Shown: piece after piece, positions 15,320-20,724 of the stretch
How positions within the stretch are numbered: the first letter of the stretch is position 1
Layout of the letters: every line of letters starts with the position of its first letter
Source of the DNA: an uncultured Lachnospiraceae bacterium
GTDB lineage: Bacteria > Bacillota > Clostridia > Lachnospirales > Lachnospiraceae
Direction: 5' to 3'
NCBI GenBank assembly: GCA_934376945.1
Contig: CAKRPI010000035.1
Span: 1 to 20,724, forward strand
DNA: 20,724 nt
Notes under the pieces: generated by a model
Databases searched by the model: none
What the model saw: only the letters and a program-made list of their open reading frames with translations
What the model was told of the DNA's origin: nothing
Position numbers and translations under genes: made by a program

Positions 15320-15820
15320 ATGCATCAGAATCAGATGAAACTGGAATTTGAGAGCAGAGCCTGCAACGAGGGATTTGCCAGGGTGGCAGTCGCCTCATTT
15401 ATGACACAGCTCAATCCGACGCTGGAGGAGGTTGCAGATGTAAAAACCGCCGTGTCTGAGGCGGTGACAAATGCGATTATTCATGGCTACGAAGGACGGG
15501 TGGAAACGATCGTGATCCGCTGTCGCATTGAGGGAGAAACGTTTGCGGTTGAGATAGAGGATAAAGGGAAAGGAATTGCGGATGTGGCGCTTGCGATGGA
15601 ACCGCTGTTTACGACAAAAGCGGACTGTGACCGCGCAGGAATGGGGTTTTCTTTTATGGAAGCATTTATGGATTCTCTGGAGGTTCATTCAGCACTCGGG
15701 CGGGGGACGCTTGTGCAAATGACAAAGCGAATCGCCAGGGTAGCGGCGGAGGGACCGTCCGGCTATAGAAAACGAGAGACGGAAGAGGTGGATGGAACAG
15801 AAAAAATCAGAAAGGAGTAG
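15320..15820 (+). CDS. spoIIAB: Anti-sigma-F factor / serine kinase SpoIIAB
   Basis: 166 aa. A GHKL-type ATPase that holds sigma-F inactive and phosphorylates SpoIIAA. Family landmarks are intact: FARVAVASF (R21, the Arg that contacts partners), the N-box SEAVTNAIIHGYE (E47, N51), the D-x-G-x-G motif D81-K-G83-K-G85, PLFTTK and the AGMGFSFME lid region. The core matches the usual ~140-residue protein; the final 25 residues (about 142-166) are an extra, highly charged tail. A strong AGGGGGGAGAG ribosome site precedes the ATG. The last codons contain the AAAGGAG that may serve sigF. Confidence 0.96.
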   Translation: MHQNQMKLEFESRACNEGFARVAVASFMTQLNPTLEEVADVKTAVSEAVTNAIIHGYEGRVETIVIRCRIEGETFAVEIEDKGKGIADVALAMEPLFTTKADCDRAGMGFSFMEAFMDSLEVHSALGRGTLVQMTKRIARVAAEGPSGYRKRETEEVDGTEKIRKE

Positions 15821-15834
15821 CCTCAGGCTGACAG

Positions 15835-16611
15835 ATGAATCATACCCTTGCGCTTATCAGACAGGTACACGAAGGGGATAAGGCAGCCAGAGAAGTGCTT
15901 GTGAGAGAAAATATGGGGCTGGTATATACGGTTGTACAGCGATTTCTCGGACGCGGCTGTGAAAGGGAGGACCTTGTACAGATCGGAAGTATTGGACTTT
16001 TAAAGGCAATTGACCGGTTTGACTGCAGCTTTGAAGTCTGTTTTTCCACGTATGCAGTGCCCTTGATCGTAGGAGAGATCCGGCGCTTTCTGCGCGATGA
16101 CGGAATGATGCGTGTCAGCCGTGCACTGAAGGAATCTGCTGCAAAGGCATACCGTATCCGGGAACAGCTGGAAAAGAAAAACGGGAGAGAGCCGACGATG
16201 GAAGAACTGGCAAGGGAAACAGGAATCAGCGCAGAGGAACTCGCAATGGCGATGGAGGCGGTTTCCGGAGTGGAATCTCTGGAGCAGACGATTTATGGAA
16301 GTGACGGTTCCACTGTTTTGCTTGGAGACCGTCTGCCGGATCAGCAGGATCACACAGAAAAATTATTGAATCGCATGCTGCTTGGACAACTGCTTGGGAT
16401 TCTGGAGCCGGAGGAACAGCGTATGATTCATTTGCGTTATTTTGAGGAATATACGCAGATGCAGGTTGCAGCGGCACTTGGCATGACGCAGGTACAGGTT
16501 TCCCGTGCTGAAAAAAAGATTCTGCGTAAGCTGCGGGAGGCGGGAAGAGAGGAGCGAAGTGAGTGGAATGGAAAGGAAGGGAGGAAGGGAGTGAAGAGAA
16601 GCGTGAAGTGA
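15835..16611 (+). CDS. sigF: RNA polymerase forespore sigma factor SigF
   Basis: 258 aa sigma-70-family factor. Region 2 is visible as DLVQIGSIGLLKAIDRFD (46-63) and FSTYAVPLIVGEIRRFLRDDG; region 3 follows; region 4 carries the helix-turn-helix TQMQVAAALGMTQVQVSRAEKKIL (207-230). In the spoIIA operon it is the sigma factor released by SpoIIAA and active in the forespore. The normal end is near KLRE (235); 24 further residues, Arg/Lys/Glu/Gly-rich, run into a purine-rich tract and tandem repeats. The start is fixed by an in-frame stop just upstream; the nearest strong AAAGGAG is 17 bases before the ATG, too far for efficient use, so coupling with spoIIAB translation is likely. Confidence 0.96.
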   Translation: MNHTLALIRQVHEGDKAAREVLVRENMGLVYTVVQRFLGRGCEREDLVQIGSIGLLKAIDRFDCSFEVCFSTYAVPLIVGEIRRFLRDDGMMRVSRALKESAAKAYRIREQLEKKNGREPTMEELARETGISAEELAMAMEAVSGVESLEQTIYGSDGSTVLLGDRLPDQQDHTEKLLNRMLLGQLLGILEPEEQRMIHLRYFEEYTQMQVAAALGMTQVQVSRAEKKILRKLREAGREERSEWNGKEGRKGVKRSVK

Positions 16612-16698
16612 AGAGCGGAGAGGCGTGAAGTAAAGAGAACTACGAAGTGAAGAGCGGAGAGGCGTAAAGTAAAGAGAACTATGAAGTGAAGAGTGAAG
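16605..16698 (+). repeat. 39-bp tandem repeat (about 2.4 copies) across the sigF stop
   Basis: Units 16605-16643 and 16644-16682 differ at two bases; a third, partial copy starts at 16683 and fades after about 16 bases. The first unit contains the sigF stop (16609-16611). Each unit contains GAAGTGAAGAGCGGAGAGGC and a TAAAGAGAACTA end. It lies in a strongly purine-biased stretch (about 16530-16700). Confidence 0.85.
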
Positions 16699-16892
16699 CA
16701 GGAACAGAGGCATATATAAAGCAGGTACTGCATAAAATGAAGATAAGGCAGGTGACCTGTAGGTGCGAAGAGAAGCATGGAAGGGTTATCTGGCAGATTC
16801 AGACACTTATCAATGCAGCAGCTAAACAGTGCGAAGAGAAGCATGGAAGGGTTATCTGCCGTCAGGAGAAAAAAGCGGAAAGGATGGAGAGT
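16612..16892 (+). other. Repeat-rich spacer between sigF and the DUF6128-like gene
   Basis: 281 bp, reading-frame open toward the next gene but with low-complexity content: the 39-bp tandem array, then a 30-bp direct repeat (16763-16792 and 16829-16858). I found no convincing promoter, terminator or independent ribosome site before 16879. Confidence 0.65.
16763..16858 (+). repeat. 30-bp direct repeat pair
   Basis: 30 bases at 16763-16792 recur exactly at 16829-16858, a 66-base offset. The unit begins GTGCGAAGAGAAGCATGG and ends in GGTTATCTG. It is also similar to a piece of the purine-rich sigF tail (GTGAAGAGAAGCGTG), so this spacer may have grown by repeated slippage. Confidence 0.85.
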
Positions 16893-18011
16893 ATGCCGGA
16901 ATACAGACGTTTTATTGCCTATTTTTATGAATATATAGATGGGAAAAAGGCCGGTAATGCAGGCTTTGCAAAGGTGGAGCTGCGGAGCGGGATGTGGAGG
17001 ATTTTATTTCGCCTGACGGTAGCCCACAGTCCGGAACCGCCGGTACAGGTATATGGATTTGTACGGGAAAAGGGTTATCTGCTCGGGTTGCTGATGGGTA
17101 CGATGCGAAGCGGAAATCAGATGCTGGAGGAATGGGCCTATCATGCCGGAAATCCAATCTGGCACAGGAAGTATGGCTTTTCTGATCTTGCGGGGATCTG
17201 GATCCAATGCGGTGATGGAAATCGATATGTAACAGTGTGGGACGATGATCCAATTGAAATAAATCGATTTGTATTGGAACTGCCGGAAGAAATAGATGAA
17301 AATCCAGAAGAGGAAGCTGTGCGGAATGAGCATGTAAGGGAAGCGCAGAATGCGAGGAAGGAAGCTGCAGCAGCAGGTACCGTGCCTGTTTCTTATGGAA
17401 AGGATATAACTGAAATGCAGGAGCGGCAGATAGAAGCGGCACAGCTTGAAGAAGATGGGATTTATACAAAGCTTGCGCGGCGCAGCGAAGAGGATGCTGC
17501 GAGAATGCAGGAGGATGAGAACAGTCCGGAAAAAGAAATGAAAAAGGAGATGAAAAAAGAGGAAGAATTGGAAGCACATGCAACATCGGATTCAGCGGCG
17601 GTTGCTTTATGGGACACAATTATGCATAGACGGCAACCATTTGAACCATTTGAAGATACACAGTTTGGATCCTGCTTTAAAATTCAGCCCTGTGATCTGG
17701 TGATGCTGCAGCGGGCAGGATATCAGGTCGGACGCAGCAGTTTTCTGCTTCATGGATTTTATCAGTATCATCATCTTCTGCTTTGCAGACAGGAGGATGG
17801 CAGCTTTGTGCTTGGTATACCGGGACTGCAGAATCCGCAGGAACGCTACATGGCTCAGACCTTTGGATTTCCTGATTTTAAGACAGCGAAGTGGATGGAT
17901 CACGGAAGACAGTTCGGCTACTGGTATCGGACAATCGGTACAGATACGGATGAAAAGATCCGTCATCAGGAAATTCCATCGATGGTATCCGCTGTGTTTC
18001 CGAAAGCCTGA
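16893..18011 (+). CDS. DUF6128-like protein downstream of sigF
   Basis: 372 aa, soluble. The N-terminal part (1-130) starts MPEYRRFIAYFYEYIDGKKAGNAG (shown as landmarks: Y4, Y10, Y12, Y14), followed by FxLRL-like strands. A Glu/Lys-rich, probably coiled linker spans about 131-230. The C-terminal part (240-350) has W240, RRQPFEPF, SCFKIQPCDLVML, SSFLLHGFYQYHHLLL, GIPGLQNPQERYMA and FGYWYR, the pattern I associate with DUF6128 of Lachnospiraceae. Function unknown. ATG 16893 is preferred (AAAGGA 8 bases upstream); a start at 16884 (two Met nearby) is possible, and the frame is open back to 16686 through repeats. Position after sigF suggests a sporulation link, inferred only. The 3' end overlaps an opposite-strand gene by 46 bases. 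Confidence 0.8.
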   Translation: MPEYRRFIAYFYEYIDGKKAGNAGFAKVELRSGMWRILFRLTVAHSPEPPVQVYGFVREKGYLLGLLMGTMRSGNQMLEEWAYHAGNPIWHRKYGFSDLAGIWIQCGDGNRYVTVWDDDPIEINRFVLELPEEIDENPEEEAVRNEHVREAQNARKEAAAAGTVPVSYGKDITEMQERQIEAAQLEEDGIYTKLARRSEEDAARMQEDENSPEKEMKKEMKKEEELEAHATSDSAAVALWDTIMHRRQPFEPFEDTQFGSCFKIQPCDLVMLQRAGYQVGRSSFLLHGFYQYHHLLLCRQEDGSFVLGIPGLQNPQERYMAQTFGFPDFKTAKWMDHGRQFGYWYRTIGTDTDEKIRHQEIPSMVSAVFPKA

Positions 18012-18319
18012 ATTACAACGCGGTTTGGAAGGCAGGTAATCATGCCGCCTTTTTCATCAATGTATCCCTGGTGTATACAAATCTGATCCGGGCAGTCGGC
18101 GCTTAGCATATGTGCTTTGCCGTCCCTGATTTCACAGACGTTTGTATTGCCGATCGGGATCGTGCAGTCTTTGTCGAGCGGCCAGGTGCCAAGCACGGTT
18201 CCATCGACGGTAATCTGAATGGAGGCGATATTTTTTGGTGAAGTGAGCCGGATTCCGATTCGGAGAAGAACGGCGGCAAGCAGGATTGCAGCCGTAAGAA
18301 GAAGTTCCTTTTTTTTCAT
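17966..18319 (-). CDS. NusG domain II-containing small membrane protein
   Basis: 117 aa. Residues 5-24 form a single N-terminal transmembrane anchor (ELLLTAAILLAAVLLRIGI). The rest resembles the NusG domain II/DUF1312 fold common in Clostridia: VCEIRDGKAHMLSADCPDQICIHQGYI (landmarks C-P-D-Q-I-C and H-Q-G) and ITCLPNRVVI. These small proteins often sit beside RNF-like or FMN-binding genes; no such neighbour is visible here. ATG 18319 is chosen over 18361 because AAAGGA lies 8 bases upstream and MKKKE begins the signal-anchor. Its last 46 bases overlap the end of the DUF6128-like gene on the other strand. Confidence 0.88.
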   Translation of the reverse strand: MKKKELLLTAAILLAAVLLRIGIRLTSPKNIASIQITVDGTVLGTWPLDKDCTIPIGNTNVCEIRDGKAHMLSADCPDQICIHQGYIDEKGGMITCLPNRVVIQAFGNTADTIDGIS

Positions 18320-18428
18320 AGAGAAATCCTTTCCTATAAGAGTGGAGATGAAAGGTTCCAAAGCTCTTTATACCTTACATTTTGTGCAACAGCGTAGCAC
18401 AAAAATACAGAAAAAGCAATTCTGCGGC

Positions 18429-18457
18429 TTGACAAACAAAAAGCGGTTTATTAAAAT
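18429..18457 (+). promoter_or_regulatory. Sigma-A promoter of the proS T-box transcript
   Basis: Perfect TTGACA (18429-18434), a 17-base spacer and TAAAAT (18452-18457). Start near 18464, right before stem I of the T-box. Confidence 0.8.
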
Positions 18458-18474
18458 GTTACTGTTCAATCAGG

Positions 18475-18690
18475 CGATGAAAAAGATCAGTAGTTCCAGT
18501 GCACCTGTCAGAGAGAGGCCGGTTGGTGAGAGACCTCAGGCAGCGGGAATGAACCGGCTTTGGAGCTTCGTATGAAGATACGGCGTATTCCGGCGTTAAC
18601 GGATAAAATGAAGAGAACAGCGATGGCTGTTAAAAAGGGTGGTACCGCCGGCATTTCCGGTCCCTTGGGGACACGGAAATGCCGGCTTTA
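18475..18690 (+). ncRNA. T-box riboswitch, proline-specific
   Basis: The conserved features appear in order. Stem I has an AGTA on its 5' side (18489-18492), the AGAGAG and GGTTGGTGAGA distal elements (about 18511-18532), and GAA-CCG on its 3' side; CCG (18554-18556) is the likely specifier codon for proline. TTCC/GGAA and CCTG/CAGG pairs support the fold above it and AAAG/CTTT below it. The T-box sequence AAGGGTGGTACCGCC is at 18635-18649. The terminator stem is 18647-18659 with 18674-18686. Uncharged tRNA-Pro should stabilise the antiterminator and turn on proS. The terminator's T-run is short (TTTA). Confidence 0.93.
18647..18686 (+). terminator. T-box regulatory terminator
   Basis: A 13-bp outer stem (GCCGGCATTTCCG with CGGAAATGCCGGC) continues as GTCCC/GGGAC around a TTG loop. 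Its left arm overlaps the T-box sequence, as required for a switch with the antiterminator. Only three T residues follow at once. Confidence 0.8.
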
Positions 18691-18745
18691 ACATTGTAAG
18701 GAGGAATCCGCTTGCAGGAGGATTCCTTATAATTCTACAAGTAAT

Positions 18746-18766
18746 GAAGCGGATTGCGAATATCCG
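18746..18766 (+). repeat. Copy 2 of the 21-bp palindromic repeat, before proS
   Basis: Identical to 4222-4242 over 21 bases. Here the hairpin is perfect: AAGCGGAT (18747-18754) with ATCCGCTT (18762-18769), 7-base loop. It ends 12 bases before the proS ribosome site, between the T-box terminator and the start, so it is part of the read-through mRNA. Confidence 0.7.
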
Positions 18767-18793
18767 CTTGAAGATGGAAAAAGGAGAAGAGAG

Positions 18794-20233
18794 ATGGCAA
18801 AGGAAAAAAAGCTTGTGGAAGCAATTACTTCCATGGATGAAGATTTTGCACAGTGGTATACAGACGTAGTGAAAAAGGCAGAATTGTGTGATTATACGAG
18901 CGTAAAGGGCTGCATGGTGATCAAGCCGGCCGGTTATGCAATCTGGGAGAATATTCAGCATGAGCTGGATCGCCGCTTCAAGGAGACAGGGGTAGAAAAT
19001 GTATATCTTCCGATGCTGATTCCGGAGAGCCTGCTTCAGAAGGAAAAGGATCATGTAGAAGGCTTTGCGCCGGAGGTTGCATGGGTAACACACGGAGGAC
19101 TGGAAGAGCTGCAGGAGCGTATGTGCGTACGTCCGACTTCAGAGACGCTGTTTTGTGATTTTTATCAGAATGATATCCATTCCTATCGTGACCTTCCGAG
19201 AGTCTATAATCAGTGGTGTTCCGTTATGAGATGGGAAAAAACAACGAGACCGTTCCTGCGTTCCAGAGAGTTCCTGTGGCAGGAGGGACACACTGCACAT
19301 GCGACTGCCGAGGAGGCAGAGGCACGTACGATTCAGATGCTGAACGTATATGCTGATTTTTGTGAGCAGGTGCTGGCTATTCCGGTTATCAAGGGACGCA
19401 AGACGGATAAAGAAAAATTTGCAGGTGCAGAAGCTACCTATACAATAGAGTCTCTGATGCATGATGGCAAAGCACTGCAGTCAGGAACGAGCCATAACTT
19501 TGGCGATGGATTTGCAAAAGCATTTAATATTCAGTTTGCAGATAAGGATAACAAGCTGAAGTATGTACATCAGACATCCTGGGGCATGACGACCCGTATG
19601 ATCGGTGCGATCATCATGGTACACGGAGACAACAGCGGTCTTGTGCTTCCGCCGCATATCGCACCGACCCAGGTTATGATCATTCCGATTCGCCAGCAGC
19701 AGGAGGGTGTTTTGGAGGAGGCATCTAAGATCAGAGAGGCACTTGCAAAGAGCGGGCTTCGTGTAAAACTGGATGACTCAGAGAAGAGTCCGGGATGGAA
19801 ATTCTCCGAGCAGGAGATGCGCGGTATTCCGGTGCGTATCGAGCTTGGACCAAAAGACATTGAAAACGGTGTTGCGGTGATCGTTCGCAGAGATACCCGT
19901 GAAAAGATTACAGCAGCGATTGACGAGCTGCCGCAGAAGGTAGCAGAGGTGCTTGAGCAGGAGCAGCATGATATGCTGGAGCGTGCAAGAACACACAGAG
20001 ATGCACATACGTATACCGCAACCGAAAAAGAAGAGTTCAAAAAAATCGCAGATGAGAAGCCGGGATTCATTAAGGCCATGTGGTGTGGCTGTCAGGAGTG
20101 TGAGGATGCGATCAAGGAAGAGTTTGGTGTGACCTCACGCTGCATTCCGTTCCATCAGGAGCAGCTTTCTGATAAATGTATTTACTGCGGCAGACCTGCA
20201 ACAAAAATGGTATACTGGGGAAAAGCATATTAA
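18794..20233 (+). CDS. proS: Proline-tRNA ligase, short (type 3) form
   Basis: 479 aa. Cytoplasmic class II synthetase that charges tRNA-Pro. It is the archaeal/eukaryote-like form without the editing insertion found in the E. coli-type enzyme. Class II motif 2 is [14 protein letters not shown] (156-169), and [16 protein letters not shown] (264-279) is motif 3. The anticodon-binding domain follows (about 285-400). The C-terminal extension has a cysteine cluster ([12 protein letters not shown], then CIYCGRP) for a zinc site, as in this ProS class. AAGGAG (18781-18786) lies 7 bases before the ATG. Controlled by the T-box in front. Confidence 0.97.
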   Translation: MAKEKKLVEAITSMDEDFAQWYTDVVKKAELCDYTSVKGCMVIKPAGYAIWENIQHELDRRFKETGVENVYLPMLIPESLLQKEKDHVEGFAPEVAWVTHGGLEELQERMCVRPTSETLFCDFYQNDIHSYRDLPRVYNQWCSVMRWEKTTRPFLRSREFLWQEGHTAHATAEEAEARTIQMLNVYADFCEQVLAIPVIKGRKTDKEKFAGAEATYTIESLMHDGKALQSGTSHNFGDGFAKAFNIQFADKDNKLKYVHQTSWGMTTRMIGAIIMVHGDNSGLVLPPHIAPTQVMIIPIRQQQEGVLEEASKIREALAKSGLRVKLDDSEKSPGWKFSEQEMRGIPVRIELGPKDIENGVAVIVRRDTREKITAAIDELPQKVAEVLEQEQHDMLERARTHRDAHTYTATEKEEFKKIADEKPGFIKAMWCGCQECEDAIKEEFGVTSRCIPFHQEQLSDKCIYCGRPATKMVYWGKAY

Positions 20234-20306
20234 AGAATTACCGATGACCTGTCTGCAATGTACGGACAGATGTAGCCTTGCGTCATAACATTTTTCGCAA
20301 AAATTC

Positions 20307-20335
20307 TTGACAAACACTTATAAAGTGGGTATGAT
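20307..20335 (+). promoter_or_regulatory. Sigma-A promoter of the substrate-binding protein gene
   Basis: Perfect TTGACA (20307-20312), a 17-base spacer and TATGAT (20330-20335). An A/T tract palindrome (ATTTTT-CGC-AAAAAT, 20290-20304) directly upstream resembles an UP element. Start near 20342. Confidence 0.8.
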
Positions 20336-20351
20336 TGCCCTAAGAAAGCAC

Positions 20352-20377
20352 AAGGAGCCGTGTTTCTGCGGCTCTTT
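20352..20377 (+). terminator. Attenuator-like hairpin in the leader of the substrate-binding gene
   Basis: AAGGAGCCG (20352-20360) pairs with CGGCTCTTT (20369-20377), nine pairs with one G-U, around an 8-base loop; GTTTATTT follows. It starts about 10 bases after the predicted transcription start and ends 34 bases before the ATG. It could attenuate the new transcript or also end read-through from proS. Confidence 0.6.
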
Positions 20378-20411
20378 GTTTATTTCAGAAAAATTCAAGG
20401 AGGAGATTATT

Positions 20412-20724
20412 ATGAAGAAATTTGTCAAAGTAGTCAGTCTGGCATGTGCATCAGCAATGCTGCTTTCCACAACGGCTTTTGCGGATGGTGATGCATTTAA
20501 AGTTGGCGGAATCGGACCTGTGACTGGTGGTGCAGCCGTTTACGGACAGGCAGTAAAGAACGCTACAGAGCTTGCAGTAAACGAGATCAATGCGCTCGGC
20601 GGAGTTCAGTTTGAATTTCAGTTTGAGGATGACGAGCATGATGCAGAAAAATCAGTCAATGCATATAACAGCCTGAAAGACTGGGGCATGCAGATGCTGC
20701 TTGGAACGGTTACTTCTGCTCCTT
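20412..20724 (+). CDS. Branched-chain amino acid ABC transporter substrate-binding protein (5' part)
   Basis: 104 codons, truncated by the window edge. A signal peptide (MKKFVKVVSLACASAMLLSTTAFA) precedes D25, an SPase I type A-x-A site; C12 is in the hydrophobic core and does not form a good lipobox, so it is unclear how the protein is held at the membrane. The mature start FKVGGIGPVTGGAAVYGQ and KNATELAVNEINALGG match the type I periplasmic-binding fold of LivJ-like proteins, which capture leucine, isoleucine, valine or related ligands for an ABC importer. AAGGAGGAG lies 7 bases before the ATG. Permease and ATPase genes would be expected just beyond the window. Confidence 0.9.
   Translation, partial: MKKFVKVVSLACASAMLLSTTAFADGDAFKVGGIGPVTGGAAVYGQAVKNATELAVNEINALGGVQFEFQFEDDEHDAEKSVNAYNSLKDWGMQMLLGTVTSAP

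Larger units (their letters stand above)
18320..18793 (+). other. proS upstream region: promoter, T-box, hairpins
   Basis: 474 bp without a gene. It holds an 8-bp hairpin (TTTTGTGC 18380-18387 with GCACAAAA 18397-18404), the proS promoter (18429-18457), a proline T-box (about 18475-18690), a small hairpin (18702-18727) and the second copy of the 21-bp palindrome (18746-18766). Confidence 0.75.

Noticed and set aside
16605..16858. CRISPR-like array
   Set aside because: The 39-bp units abut without spacers, and the 30-bp repeat has only two copies; no cas genes are present.
16686..16892. Extended start of the DUF6128-like gene
   Set aside because: The extra residues come from direct repeats and no ribosome site supports 16686; AAAGGA supports 16893.
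16912..17619. 235-residue minus-strand frame inside the DUF6128-like gene
   Set aside because: Pro/Ser/Leu-rich composition without domains; a mirror of the purine-biased coding strand.
18320..18361. Upstream start of the NusG-II protein (14 extra residues)
   Set aside because: The extension puts polar residues ahead of a normal MKKK anchor, and the ribosome site fits 18319.
20240..20275. Terminator right after proS (TGTCTG/CGGACA stem)
   Set aside because: Only about six pairs with a G-U and no T-run follow.
1..20724. Defence system, prophage, integrative element or biosynthetic cluster
   Set aside because: No nuclease, integrase, transposase, recombinase, toxin-antitoxin pair, or synthase module is visible; the genes are ordinary chromosomal functions.

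Overview
The window looks like chromosomal backbone of a spore-forming Clostridia species, most likely Lachnospiraceae. The reasons are the complete spoIIAA-spoIIAB-sigF cluster, strong AGGAGG-type ribosome sites with TTGACA/TATAAT promoters, a T-box before a class-3 proS, a DUF6128-type protein next to sigF, a small NusG-domain-II membrane protein, and an N/C-permuted family 3 glycosidase of the kind known from Ruminococcus and Butyrivibrio. No phage, insertion sequence, CRISPR array, rRNA or tRNA gene is visible.

Layout. 1-1.6 kb (minus): a secreted YARHG-domain protein and a beta-class carbonic anhydrase. 1.6-3.2 kb (plus): a strong promoter, a 28-codon hydrophobic mini-ORF, then an aldo/keto reductase with two 4Fe-4S clusters, closed by a bidirectional terminator. 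3.2-5.4 kb: a divergent pair, an EamA/DMT transporter (minus) and a LysR regulator (plus), with a repeat-bearing spacer. 5.4-8.9 kb: a second divergent pair, a large permuted GH3 glycosidase (minus) and an AraC-type sensor (plus); the regulator probably controls the glycosidase. 9.0-11.3 kb (minus): a membrane-anchored metallophosphoesterase and an exported LolA/LppX-like protein.

11.5-14.8 kb (plus): folC, a 52-aa protein and a zinc-ribbon/TPR membrane protein, a compact operon from an extended -10 promoter to a 19-bp terminator. 14.8-18.0 kb (plus): spoIIAA, spoIIAB, sigF, then a DUF6128-like protein. The SpoIIA module is the forespore partner-switch: SpoIIAB holds or phosphorylates, unphosphorylated SpoIIAA releases sigma-F. 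It carries unusual non-coding structure: a 59-nt three-tier hairpin between spoIIAA and spoIIAB, and 39-bp tandem and 30-bp direct repeats beginning in the last codons of sigF.

18.0-20.7 kb: a minus-strand NusG-II protein overlapping the DUF6128 3' end, a proline T-box leader plus proS, and the start of a branched-chain amino acid type ABC substrate-binding protein, cut by the window edge and preceded by a promoter and an attenuator-like hairpin.

I see no convincing new multi-gene system. The least explained items are the composite hairpin inside spoIIA, the repeat array remodelling the sigma-F tail, a palindromic 21-bp sequence found at 4222 and 18746, and the 28-codon mini-ORF at 1817. Functional statements are from reading the sequence and family knowledge; no database search was run.
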